From assembly GCA_000296795.1 (NCBI GenBank), contig BAFH01000003.1:744401-808400 (forward strand): a stretch of DNA of 64,000 nucleotides, in the 5' to 3' direction. The notes under the pieces were generated by a model. That model had not been told where the DNA came from, searched no databases, and saw only the letters and a list, made by a program, of their open reading frames with translations. The position numbers were made by a program, and so were the translations under genes. Positions 21,079-28,895 of this stretch are shown here, in pieces. This stretch comes from Candidatus Jettenia caeni (GTDB lineage: Bacteria; Planctomycetota; Brocadiia; Brocadiales; Brocadiaceae). How positions within the stretch are numbered: position 1 is the stretch's first letter; each line of letters opens with the position of its first letter.

Positions 21079-22047
21079 TCATCGGTAATTACGTTCTGAA
21101 CTGATAGTGCTTTCTGTCTCTGTACGTAAAGCAGCGGTATGAGGCTCGCCTAATTTACCTCCGGCAGCAGCGGCAGCAGCGCCAAGTACTAATCCGACAA
21201 ATAAGAAAATACCTGCTTTAGACGTGGCAGAAGCAGCAACAGCCCCGGCTTCACGCGCTTCTTGTTCTGATTTTGCTTTAAATTCATTCAATTCTTTTTT
21301 AGCATTTTGATAATTCTGTATCCAGTTATCAGCTATTCTGTTAGCTTCCTCATGGCTTTTACCAGTACGGGCTACGATAGCATTTACAACAGCTTCCTTA
21401 TCGATCTTTTTATCCCCATTGCTGAATAACTGATCAATAAGGTTATCGGATTCCGCGCCTGCCGTATTCTGATTCCATTCAGGCTTTTCTGCCGGCATTA
21501 ACAGTGCTCTTGCTTCTCTTTTAATATCGCCTAAATCAACACCGTTTTGAGCAATTTTGTCAGTTGCTTTACCTGCAGCAGCGCCGACTCCTTTACCTGC
21601 TACAGATAAGGTTTGCATGGCAAGACCGCTAATACCGCTTACAATAGAACCGGCAGTTGTTGTAATTAAATAGAACACGACTATGGTAAAAAGGCAAAAT
21701 GTTAGTAAACCGTGTAGTACACTGTCGATTGTTCTTGGAATACCGGCAAGACGCCCTGCTACTAAACCTCCGGCAAAGAGCGCTAACAACATACTAAGAA
21801 TGCCCCAGGCTAATGCGGCTATGCCTAATCCGGCGAAGGGGTTGCTTTCCTGTAATGGGTCTACGGTTCCCATTCCAACTCCTATTCCCAGCAAACTAAG
21901 CATTAATTGAACAACTAATGCTATCACAAGCCCTCCAAATACGGCTCCCCATGAAATCCGTTTGAAAGCTGCTATGCCGCTTTCGAAGTATCCTACCCGT
22001 CTTTCACTTAATCTTCTTTCAGTACCTTTATCGATTAAATTAACCAT
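21079..22047 (-). CDS. Conserved membrane protein of unknown function with central soluble domain
   Basis: A 322-residue protein. The N-terminus is charged (residues 1-25). Three to four hydrophobic segments occupy about 33-55, 72-100 and 112-140, rich in Gly/Ala with G-G-L-V-A-G-R-L-A-G. A helical soluble region with many charged residues spans about 165-265, and one Ala/Gly-rich helix lies near 277-297. The layout resembles small-residue-rich membrane proteins found beside stress genes. It faces the DUF883/CsbD cluster, so an envelope stress role is possible. The function is not known to me. Confidence 0.7.
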   Translation of the reverse strand: MVNLIDKGTERRLSERRVGYFESGIAAFKRISWGAVFGGLVIALVVQLMLSLLGIGVGMGTVDPLQESNPFAGLGIAALAWGILSMLLALFAGGLVAGRLAGIPRTIDSVLHGLLTFCLFTIVVFYLITTTAGSIVSGISGLAMQTLSVAGKGVGAAAGKATDKIAQNGVDLGDIKREARALLMPAEKPEWNQNTAGAESDNLIDQLFSNGDKKIDKEAVVNAIVARTGKSHEEANRIADNWIQNYQNAKKELNEFKAKSEQEAREAGAVAASATSKAGIFLFVGLVLGAAAAAAGGKLGEPHTAALRTETESTISSERNYR

Positions 22048-23381
22048 AACTTCTCCTTTCCTTTAATTAATGGATGAAAAATAGTTATAAAGATAAAAAC
22101 AAAAGTTCTCTTGATGAAAACAACCTGACTTTTAATGACTTTATTGATATGAAGTTTAGTACTATGATGTATTGAAAAAACAGTGGGAAAAGCTGATAGT
22201 CAAATTTCTGTTAACATGCCTATCCGGATGTTTAAATTGTAATCTGAATATCCTGTGCCCTTTCTGATTCCCTCATAATTCTTACCTCTTTTCCAATTTT
22301 CCAAATGAGAAAATTTGATATCGTTATAGAATAGTGCGCAATATGTGTACCATGAGAGTACAAACACCAGTAAATAAAAACAAAAAACTAAAAAAGTGGA
22401 GATGATACCCTGCATGGACAAATAATCCCTGCACACCGAGATAGGGTCTACCCTGCCACCCAATGTCATTACGATGCAATGATGGATAAATTCCAGACAT
22501 GAATATGCACTTCGCAGACAGCCTCTTAGCACTTTTACCATTCCCTTAATAAAAATGCTTAATGACATTACCCTGAATGTAACAGAGTACACTTCTCATC
22601 TGATACACATCTGTGACATGGCACATCCTGTCGGTTTTGGTTAAAGTTTTTATTCCTCGTTTATTCAACAATATTATTTTGTAGTTAGCTCCATCGAAAG
22701 AACCAGAGAAAATCAGTACATCAATATTTCTTAAAGAAAGATGCATGCAATTACCTACCAGGAGTATGTTTTTACCAACATATAAGCTGTAACATATGTT
22801 TATGTGCAGCAATCGCTTAGATACGATAAAGATAAATTCTGTATCTATATACATACGGAAAATACGATCTACCTTTCCTGATTAAAAATAAAATAATAAA
22901 TACCGTATTTGAATGTAATAGATAGCTATTTAAATAGTTACATATGAATTTTATTCTTATAAAAATTTCCCGGTGCGTAGCTTCTTTAGCAGGCATGTTG
23001 TTTGTACTATACGAGATAAGCTTTCTTGATGGCATGTTGTAAATACAGCATGAGCTTTTTGGAATCAATGATTATGAATAGAGATCGTGGGAGATAAGGA
23101 TTTATTTTCAAGTTCCGGCATATGGTTCAGGACTGGTGTCCGCCTGTTCCTGTTGTACGAAGGTTAGGCGTTAGGATACAATAAAAGATTGATGTAGAAA
23201 AGTTTCTCAACATCTTTACAAAGAAAGACGATCGTTAGGGCGATGGAATAACATACTTATGAAAAGAAGAGGTTGCAGATTAACTCCTCGGATTATAAGC
23301 AAAGGGACTTCCGCCATACTCCCAATCCCATTGGCGGGCATCCCTCCTCTTCTATCATAAAAATAAAAGGAGATTTTACTT
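22048..23381. other. 1.3-kb AT-rich gap, no convincing gene
   Basis: Short minus-strand open frames occur (22200-22592, 22546-22854, 22817-23068, 23216-23560), but they lack ribosome sites, have odd composition and match nothing I recognise. No repeat family of the window was found here. It likely carries the promoters of the two divergent stress genes and could hold an unrecognised small RNA. Confidence 0.5.
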
Positions 23382-24002
23382 ATGCCATTAAAGAAAGAAG
23401 GCTTAAAAAGCCCGGGTACCAGAAAGCGGCGCGAGAGTAAAATGATAAGAAAAAATGAAAAAAAAGGAGATAAACATAGAGAGCAACGCGAAAAAAGAAG
23501 CGATGAGAAAGCCATAGCAAAACAACGCATAAGAAAGACAGGAAGTTCAAAAGGTAACAAAACGAAGAGGAAAGGAGCTGGCGTTATGAGCGATCAGACT
23601 GAAGAGGGTCGGCAAGAGGATACAGACGATCTTAGTAAAGAGAAAAAGGGTGGTAGTGCGAAAGAGCCACAAGGACAAGGCGATTCATCAAAAATAAACG
23701 AAGCGCTTGAATTTCTCAATGAGGAAGCGAAGGGAAAGAAAGAGGAGATCAATCGATTGATTAGTGAGAAATATTCTGCTATGAAAGGCATTATGATCAG
23801 GGCAACAGGTACAAGTGAAGTGATGGAAAAAATAAAACACGATATGAGCGAGGCTATGGCAGGCGGAGAAGAGAAATTGAAAGAAATGACAACGGATATT
23901 GACAAAAAAATTCATGAAAATCCATGGTTATATATAGGTATTGCCGCTGCCGGAGGGTTTTTGCTGGGCTATGTGATTGCCGGAAATAAAAATCAGACAT
24001 AA
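23382..24002 (+). CDS. DUF883 (ElaB/YqjD-like) protein with basic N-terminal extension; two in-frame starts
   Basis: A 206-residue protein. Residues 1-66 are extremely basic (Lys/Arg runs) and have the look of a nucleic-acid or ribosome-binding tail. From the Met at residue 69 the protein is a standard DUF883 member: acidic, then E-A-L-E-F-L-N-E-E-A-K-G-K-K-E-E-I-N-R-L, a coiled coil, the motif I-H-E-N-P-W-L-Y-I-G-I-A-A-A-G-G-F-L-L-G-Y and a short tail, giving a C-terminal membrane anchor. E. coli YqjD is anchored this way and binds ribosomes. Both the ATG at 23382 (AAAGGAG) and the ATG at 23586 (AAAGGAG) have strong ribosome sites in the same frame. A long and a short form may therefore both be made. 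Confidence 0.8.
   Translation: MPLKKEGLKSPGTRKRRESKMIRKNEKKGDKHREQREKRSDEKAIAKQRIRKTGSSKGNKTKRKGAGVMSDQTEEGRQEDTDDLSKEKKGGSAKEPQGQGDSSKINEALEFLNEEAKGKKEEINRLISEKYSAMKGIMIRATGTSEVMEKIKHDMSEAMAGGEEKLKEMTTDIDKKIHENPWLYIGIAAAGGFLLGYVIAGNKNQT
23572..23588 (+). promoter_or_regulatory. Internal ribosome binding site and second start of the DUF883 gene
   Basis: AAAGGAG, then eight bases, then ATG, inside an open reading frame that already has a good start 204 bp upstream. The second start begins the conserved DUF883 domain exactly. This is either the only real start, with an upstream in-frame peptide read through by chance, or a genuine dual start. Confidence 0.6.
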
Positions 24003-24021
24003 GGAATAGTTAGGGGGTATT

Positions 24022-24411
24022 ATGAAAACCAGGCAAACGATTTTCAATTATCTTTTATGTATGGCAACGGACCTTGTAAGGAAATATCACCAAACATCAT
24101 TAGGTTTTGCAAAAATCAAAGCGGTATTTTATTACGTCAAGGCCATTAAAGTCGTAAGGTCGGTCTATATTGGCATATTTCTATTCATCCTCAGTTTCAT
24201 TGTAATGATTAATGGTTTTATGTTTCTGCATGTTTCATTCCTTTATTATTTCCCTTTGAGTAAAGAGGTAAAAACCTTAATTATATTTTCGCTCGGTATT
24301 TTCTATTTCGTGATCCCAATAGGAGCGCTTTTCTACTTTACTTCACAAAAAGTCTGGATGAAGCTTTCAAAGGCCAATAAGCTGGTAGATAAGGTTCTTG
24401 ATAGGGGCTGA
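24022..24411 (+). CDS. Small membrane protein, holin-like (YqjE position)
   Basis: A 129-residue protein with two strong helices (about 46-70 and 83-107) joined by a short loop, and charged ends. It lies 19 bp after the first DUF883 gene. In enterobacteria yqjD (DUF883) is followed by the holin-like yqjE, and this protein has the matching size, topology and position, but I see no decisive sequence signature. Ribosome site: AGGGGG upstream of the ATG. Confidence 0.6.
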   Translation: MKTRQTIFNYLLCMATDLVRKYHQTSLGFAKIKAVFYYVKAIKVVRSVYIGIFLFILSFIVMINGFMFLHVSFLYYFPLSKEVKTLIIFSLGIFYFVIPIGALFYFTSQKVWMKLSKANKLVDKVLDRG

Positions 24412-24439
24412 TGATTAAGTTTGCGTATAGGATTAATCT

Positions 24440-24478
24440 TGTATAAATCCCCCTGTAAAAAAGGGGATTCAGGGGTGT
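24440..24478. repeat. CCCCCTTT/AAAGGGG hairpin repeat
   Basis: AATCCCCCTGTAAAAAAGGGGATT forms an inverted repeat between the holin-like gene and the next DUF883 gene. It belongs to the hairpin family at 1690, 14290 and 60058. Confidence 0.55.
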
Positions 24479-24575
24479 ACATTAGCTTTAACACACCCTC
24501 CATTTCCTCTTGTTAGAGAGGAGCTTAAAGGTTTGCTATCAAAAAGGCAGCCTGATTGAGAAAGGAGAATGTTGT

Positions 24576-24998
24576 ATGGGTAACCAGGCAAAAGGAGGTC
24601 AGAAGTCGGGTGTAAATGTCCTCAACAATCCAGCAGAAGCTATTGGCACAAAAGAAGCGAAAGAGCAGAGAGGCCCTGAGAAAATTACCGAAGTAATTGA
24701 TTTACTGAACGAGGCAGTACAGGAAAAAAAAGAAGAATTTAATCGGTTGATTACTGAAAAATATTCACATATCAAAGATATGGTGAGTGGAGTGACAGGT
24801 GAAAATAAGATAACGGAGAAGATAATCCATAACGTAAGCGAGGCCCTGTTAGGCGGAGAAGAAAAGTTAAAAGGAATGACGGCAGACATCGATAAAAAAG
24901 TTCGTGAGAATCCATGGTTATATTTAGGCCTTGCTGCAGCAGGTTTTTTCCTGTGGGGTTATATGACACACGGTTCTAAATCTCCGGAAGAGAAATAA
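24576..24998 (+). CDS. DUF883 paralogue 2
   Basis: A 140-residue DUF883 protein, starting at the ATG 24576 with AAAGGAG upstream; an in-frame start at 24510 would add an unrelated 22 residues. A polar head is followed by the coiled-coil region L-N-E-A-V-Q-E-K-K-E-E-F-N-R-L and G-G-E-E-K-L-K-G-M-T-A-D-I-D-K-K-V. The anchor is R-E-N-P-W-L-Y-L-G-L-A-A-A-G-F-F-L-W-G-Y. It is a close paralogue of the genes on either side, evidently from tandem duplication. It is predicted to sit at the inner membrane with its head in the cytoplasm. Confidence 0.85.
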   Translation: MGNQAKGGQKSGVNVLNNPAEAIGTKEAKEQRGPEKITEVIDLLNEAVQEKKEEFNRLITEKYSHIKDMVSGVTGENKITEKIIHNVSEALLGGEEKLKGMTADIDKKVRENPWLYLGLAAAGFFLWGYMTHGSKSPEEK

Positions 24999-25049
24999 CA
25001 GAAGAGAAAAATTTTTTAAAACAAAATACCTACGAAAGGGGATGTTATT

Positions 25050-25394
25050 ATGAATGAACAGACGAAAGAGACTTCGAAAGATAAGTTAAATGTTGATGAA
25101 GCGCTTGAATTCCTTAATAAGGAAATAAAAGGGAAAAAGGATGAGATTAACCGGTTGATTAGTGAAAAGTATTCAAATCTTAAGGAGACTATGAGTCAAT
25201 GGTACCCGAGCAAAGAGACACTGGGAAAAGCAAAACACAAAGTGACAGAGACTGTAGCCAGTGGACAGGAAAAGGCAAGAGAGATGGCGACAGGTGTCGA
25301 TACAAGGGTTCGTGAAAATCCCTGGACATCGGTAGGTATTGCTGCTGCCGCCGGTTTCCTTTTAGGCTATGTTTTTGAAAGTCGCAAACGATAA
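25050..25394 (+). CDS. DUF883 paralogue 3
   Basis: A 114-residue protein, the shortest and most canonical member of the cluster. It shows E-A-L-E-F-L-N-K-E-I-K-G-K-K-D-E-I-N-R-L, then a helical stretch rich in Lys/Glu, T-R-V-R-E-N-P-W-T-S-V-G-I-A-A-A-A-G-F-L-L-G-Y and a basic tail. The ENPW motif marks the start of the membrane anchor. AAAGGGG precedes the ATG. It lies 51 bp from the previous paralogue, likely in the same transcript. Confidence 0.88.
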   Translation: MNEQTKETSKDKLNVDEALEFLNKEIKGKKDEINRLISEKYSNLKETMSQWYPSKETLGKAKHKVTETVASGQEKAREMATGVDTRVRENPWTSVGIAAAAGFLLGYVFESRKR

Positions 25395-25480
25395 AACAAA
25401 AATTTTGGTTGTACATGGGTAATGCAAGGGTATGAGAAGTAACTCTGAAACAAGAAATTCATGGGAAAGGAGAATGTATT

Positions 25481-25915
25481 GTGGGTTATCAAGTCAAAGA
25501 GAATCCCAAATGCGGTAGAGATGTCCTGATCAGTCCGAGAGAAAGCCGTATTGCAAAAAAAGCGAGGGAACATCGCGGCACTTGGAAAATACAGGAAGCG
25601 CTTCAGTTGCTGAATGAAGCAGCAGAGGAAAAGAAGGAAGTGCTTGGTCATTTACTTGCCGAAAAATATTCTCATGTAAGAGAAGTTATGTATGAGGCAA
25701 CAGAATCGTATAGAGAAGTGGTACAGGAAAAGAGACAGAGTTTTAATGAAGCCGTAGCGGATGGAAAGGAAAGAATACAAGAACTGACAACAGATATTGA
25801 CAAAAGGGTGCATAATAATCCCTGGTTATTTTTAGGCATGGTAGCAGTGGGTTTCTTCCTTTCCGGTTATATGATGAGTGGCTCCATGCGTTCAGAAGTA
25901 AAGTACCGGTGTTAG
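25481..25915 (+). CDS. DUF883 paralogue 4 (GTG start)
   Basis: A 144-residue protein, GTG start preceded by AAAGGAG. It has a basic head, L-N-E-A-A-E-E-K-K-E-V-L and a coiled coil. I-D-K-R-V-H-N-N-P-W-L-F-L-G-M-V-A-V-G-F-F-L-S-G-Y forms the anchor, where the usual Glu before Asn-Pro-Trp is Asn. It shares the M-G-x-Q-x-K start pattern of paralogue 2, so these two are probably sister duplicates. Confidence 0.85.
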   Translation: MGYQVKENPKCGRDVLISPRESRIAKKAREHRGTWKIQEALQLLNEAAEEKKEVLGHLLAEKYSHVREVMYEATESYREVVQEKRQSFNEAVADGKERIQELTTDIDKRVHNNPWLFLGMVAVGFFLSGYMMSGSMRSEVKYRC

Positions 25916-26065
25916 ATTAAGGTGAAAGGAAGTGATTTTTTCAGAGAGTACAAATTCTGAAATCTCTCAGGATAAGGGGATGAAAAGATGACTGAAAATT
26001 GTAATAAACAGAAAATATTTCATAAAAAATGTTAATGAAATCAGAAAGAAAGAGAGGAAGGCAAT

Positions 26066-26224
26066 ATGGCAACAAAAAAGTATCTACGAGGATTAGATGA
26101 TGATGAAATAGAGGGATATGAGCGTATAAGAGAACATTTTCATAAGAAAAATAGATATCGGAAACAGGCGGCAAAGAAATTAAGGGTTAAACAACAGTAT
26201 CATTATCATGATGAAGAATATTAA
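26066..26224 (+). CDS. Small charged protein of unknown function (52 aa)
   Basis: The ATG at 26066 follows GGAAGG and opens a 52-codon frame: a short N-terminus, an acidic patch (L-D-D-D-E-I-E-G-Y-E), a basic centre (K-K-N-R-Y-R-K-Q-A-A-K-K) and a His/Asp/Glu/Tyr tail. It is not membrane-bound. Its position between DUF883 and CsbD genes and its own ribosome site argue that it is real. I do not recognise a family. Confidence 0.6.
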   Translation: MATKKYLRGLDDDEIEGYERIREHFHKKNRYRKQAAKKLRVKQQYHYHDEEY

Positions 26225-26297
26225 AAATGATACGAGTTGGATGCTGTGCCGCTTATCTGAGATTTAAAATTTTTAAGCAAGAAGGGAGACTGGGAAT

Positions 26298-26519
26298 ATG
26301 AATAAAGATATCTTTCAGGGAAAATGGAAACAATTAAAGGGTGAGATAAAACAACGCTGGGCAGATCTTACCGACGATGATATCATGGGGATTGAGGGAA
26401 AGAGTGATAAATTGGCAGGCATTTTACAAGAGAAATATGGTTATTCCAGGGAGCAGGCAGAAGAGGAAGTTGATCAGTTTCTCGACTTGTATGCTGATGA
26501 AAGCAAGGAAAAGAGATAA
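26298..26519 (+). CDS. CsbD family stress protein
   Basis: A 73-residue protein matching CsbD throughout: F-Q-G-K-W-K-Q-L-K-G-E-I-K-Q-R-W-A-D-L-T-D-D-D at the start, I-E-G-K-S-D-K-L-A-G-I-L-Q-E-K-Y-G-Y-S in the middle and an acidic Glu/Asp tail. CsbD proteins are induced by general stress in many bacteria; the mechanism is unknown. The ribosome site GAAGGGAG precedes it. It is part of the stress island. Confidence 0.93.
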   Translation: MNKDIFQGKWKQLKGEIKQRWADLTDDDIMGIEGKSDKLAGILQEKYGYSREQAEEEVDQFLDLYADESKEKR

Positions 26520-26567
26520 AAGTATGTAAATGTTAAAGTTTTAAAATAACTGTAGTGGAGGAAGAAT

Positions 26568-27014
26568 ATGGATATTTATCAATTGTTAAAAAAAGATCAT
26601 AGTAAGGTTAAGGATCTGTTTAAAAAGATAAAAGGGAAAACGAAGACCGCTCAGGAACCTCAGGAGGATTTCTTTTCAGAGATTGAAAAAGAATTGCATA
26701 TGCATATGGAAGGTGAAGAGAAATTATTCTATCCGGCTCTTGAGCAGGATGAGACTATGCGGGAGGATATACTTAAGTCGTATGAGGAACATCATGTTGT
26801 CAAAAGAATAATCGAAGACATGGGTAAAATATCAAGAGATGATGAGAAATGGGCTGCTAAGTTAATAGTGTTAAAAGAGATTGTAACCCACCATATTAAG
26901 GAAGAGGAAAGTGGCTTGTTCAAAAAGGCGCGTAAAGTTTTAAATAAAGAACAGGCGCAAGAGATGTGCAATCGCTTTGAGGAAGAAAAGAAGAATGTCT
27001 ATCAAATGGCTTAA
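26568..27014 (+). CDS. Hemerythrin HHE cation-binding domain protein
   Basis: A 148-residue helical-bundle protein with the ligand pattern of hemerythrin-like proteins. His near residue 11 lies in L-K-K-D-H-S-K-V. H-M-H-M-E-G-E-E-K-L-F-Y-P-A-L falls in the middle, then E-E-H-H-V-V-K-R and T-H-H-I-K-E-E-E-S-G-L-F. These His/Glu residues would bind a di-iron centre, so oxygen, nitric oxide or iron handling is plausible. It is cytoplasmic. The ribosome site GGAGG precedes it, and it follows CsbD by 48 bp, probably in the same transcript. Confidence 0.92.
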   Translation: MDIYQLLKKDHSKVKDLFKKIKGKTKTAQEPQEDFFSEIEKELHMHMEGEEKLFYPALEQDETMREDILKSYEEHHVVKRIIEDMGKISRDDEKWAAKLIVLKEIVTHHIKEEESGLFKKARKVLNKEQAQEMCNRFEEEKKNVYQMA

Positions 27015-27045
27015 AATATTCTGAAAGAGTTCACGGCATAAAAAT

Positions 27046-27061
27046 GATAGCGCGCGCTATC
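27046..27061. promoter_or_regulatory. Perfect 16-bp palindrome GATAGCGCGCGCTATC
   Basis: A perfect palindrome lies 32 bp after the hemerythrin stop and 79 bp before the next gene. No T-tract follows, so a simple terminator is unlikely. It could be an operator for the downstream lipoprotein. Confidence 0.35.
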
Positions 27062-27139
27062 GTGTACACATCTGTTTACGTCAATAAAAATTCTCCACAA
27101 ATTTCAAAAGAGAAAAAATAGCACAGGAAGGATTTTACA

Positions 27140-27601
27140 ATGCAACAAGGTAAATTTTTCATGATTTTACTCAGTATTTTAAGTATAGGCCTATGTGCTT
27201 CATGTAAAAAGCATTATCAGCATGACCATGAGATAGCAAAAGAAGGTGTTGTCCCTCTTGAAAGGGTAAGAGAAGAGACAAAAGAATCTCTTGAAATTAC
27301 AACGGATTACACAGATCAACAAAAAGAAGAATATCAACGGCTTATAGAATCTAAGCTGAGGGAATACGATAGCATTGTAAGCGAATTAAATGCGAAATCT
27401 GCAAATCTTAAGGCGGAAACCAGGGTCAAGTATATTGACAAAAGGGCAGAATTTGAGCATAAGAAACATGCTGCCTATGAGAAGTTAAAGGAATTAAAAG
27501 TAGGAAGTAGTAAATCCTGGAAGGATGTAAAGATGCAATTAGACGGTTCTATGGCCGATCTGGCGCTTTATTATGACAGGGAGTTTTCCCAGTTTCGGTA
27601 A
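27140..27601 (+). CDS. Lipoprotein with coiled-coil domain (sll1863-like stress protein)
   Basis: A 153-residue protein with a lipoprotein signal: hydrophobic residues 5-20 ending in L-C-A-S-C, lipidated Cys about 22. A His-rich patch (K-K-H-Y-Q-H-D-H-E) follows, then a long charged coiled coil from about residue 60 to 140 with E-Y-D-S-I-V-S-E-L-N-A-K and S-W-K-D-V-K. The pattern recalls the sll1863-type stress proteins, usually encoded beside DUF883/CsbD genes. I infer this from pattern and context, not from a firm signature. Confidence 0.65.
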   Translation: MQQGKFFMILLSILSIGLCASCKKHYQHDHEIAKEGVVPLERVREETKESLEITTDYTDQQKEEYQRLIESKLREYDSIVSELNAKSANLKAETRVKYIDKRAEFEHKKHAAYEKLKELKVGSSKSWKDVKMQLDGSMADLALYYDREFSQFR

Positions 27602-27642
27602 CTTAATTGCAGAGGAATTTTCATTGTATGTAAGCGGTTTTC

Positions 27643-27850
27643 AGGGTGGCACAGACAAACGATCCTTACAGGGATATGCCCCCGTTCAAGGCGTACGGGG
27701 ACATGGTTTATCCGTGTTGTGTTTAACGTGTCATTGCGAGGGTAGTGTCCGAAGCAATCTCTTGCATAGTTGAGAAAAGATTGTTTCGGGAAAAAACCCC
27801 TCGCAATGACAAATACTCCAGAACCTCTTATGGTAAATTATGTTGACAAG
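27643..27850. repeat. Repeat block: element D fragment plus element B copy
   Basis: Element D-type sequence (GGTGGCAC ... GGGGACATGGTTTATCCGTG) is followed by a full element B copy at 27730-27810. The whole block is about 85-90% alike to 33165-33320, including the sequence after element B (AATACTCCAGA[AG]CCTCTT). Confidence 0.75.
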
Positions 27851-27888
27851 GGATCAGGATATAGTTGCATAATTTTGGAGAATAGAGT

Positions 27889-28428
27889 ATGAACCGATTC
27901 GTAATGCCCTATGGTATTCTGTGCTTTCCGGTATTTTTCCTTACAGGCTTTGGAAATTTTCCTAAAGAGACTTTTTTACCTGAACTAACGCAGGCAAAAG
28001 CAGAAGCAGGAACTCATACATCTCAGACAGAGCCAGCCCTTCCGTGTGAGCCTACCCCTTCTGATGTATTAGGCCCGTTTTATGAGCCAAACGCACCGGA
28101 GCGGGTAACTGTTGGTAAGGGCCATGTGCTGAGCGGTGTTGTCCGGTCAAGTAAGGATTGCTCACCCCTTGAGGGTGTACGTATCGAACTTTGGCTGGCT
28201 GGTCCTGATGGTAAATACAACGATAATTACCGTGCCACAATGTTTTCCAAGAAAACCGGGGAATACAGATTTGAAAGCCATTTTCCCCCCCCTTATTCCG
28301 GCAGACCCTCACACATTCATATAAAAGTTGAGGCAAAAGGCTACCATCCATTGATCACACAATTCTATCCTCTCCAGGGACAGCTTGAGAGTAAATTCGA
28401 TCTTGTATTAATCCCTGTTAATCTATAA
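27889..28428 (+). CDS. Exported intradiol ring-cleavage dioxygenase-like protein
   Basis: A 179-residue protein with a hydrophobic N-terminal signal (about 8-24). A single beta-sandwich domain of the intradiol dioxygenase fold begins near C-E-P-T-P-S-D-V-L-G-P-F-Y. The likely iron ligands are kept: Tyr in N-Y-R-A-T-M-F, Tyr in P-P-Y-S-G-R-P, and the H-I-H pair in S-H-I-H-I-K-V. Secreted single-domain members of this family exist in many bacteria without a known catechol pathway, and no aromatic-degradation gene is nearby, so the substrate is unknown. The gene is bracketed by two repeat segments that are contiguous elsewhere (33.2-33.45 kb). Confidence 0.85.
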   Translation: MNRFVMPYGILCFPVFFLTGFGNFPKETFLPELTQAKAEAGTHTSQTEPALPCEPTPSDVLGPFYEPNAPERVTVGKGHVLSGVVRSSKDCSPLEGVRIELWLAGPDGKYNDNYRATMFSKKTGEYRFESHFPPPYSGRPSHIHIKVEAKGYHPLITQFYPLQGQLESKFDLVLIPVNL

Positions 28429-28440
28429 AGCTTAAGGAAC

Positions 28441-28600
28441 AGGAGTTAATGCAGGGCAAGGCTTTAGCCTTGCTCCCCTGTCTGACCATGCACGGTGGGT
28501 AGTAAACCGAAAGGTTTGCCCTGCGGAAATGAAATCCCTAACCAGGAAACGAGGGTACACGATAACTCTCATAAAAGTATCTATAGAATGTTTTTTTGGA
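28441..28600. repeat. Repeat block flanking the dioxygenase gene
   Basis: It contains the GGCAAGGCTTTAGCCTTGCT palindrome at 28453-28476 and a stretch (GTCTGACCAT ... AAACCGAAAGGTTTGCCC ... ATAACTCTCATAA) that is repeated with about 85-90% identity at 33350-33450. Confidence 0.7.
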
Positions 28601-28690
28601 TTCAGGCTTCCATACTGGTTTAATCGGGAACTCTTGAATCAGCAAAGTTGCCGCCAGAGAATTTCTTATTTTATAACACAGGAGGAAAGA

Positions 28691-28846
28691 ATGTTAAAGA
28701 AATTTAAGTGCCATCTTGCAATTGTTGTAATGATAGCTGGTATGGTAAACAGTACATTTGTTCGTCCGGTCATGGCACAGCAAAATAAAGTTCTCTTTCC
28801 GTGTTTTAATCATGTTATCTTTAGCAGGCAAGGTATCGTTCGTTAA
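28691..28846 (+). CDS. Orphan signal-peptide ORF (51 aa), possibly a gene remnant
   Basis: ATG preceded by a strong AGGAGG. The frame encodes a clear signal peptide (M-L-K-K-F-K-C-H-L-A-I-V-V-M-I-A-G-M ending P-V-M-A-Q) and only about 20 residues beyond the predicted cleavage site. The strong ribosome site suggests it was, or is, expressed. The short unconserved-looking tail suggests a truncated gene for a larger secreted protein. Confidence 0.4.
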   Translation: MLKKFKCHLAIVVMIAGMVNSTFVRPVMAQQNKVLFPCFNHVIFSRQGIVR

Positions 28847-28895
28847 CTATTGGTGTCTATGCCTGGAGGCACCGTATGAAATGGAGGTTATGATT

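Noticed and set aside
22048-23381. Four short minus-strand open frames in the 1.3-kb gap
   Set aside because: They lack ribosome sites, have unnatural composition and resemble no family.
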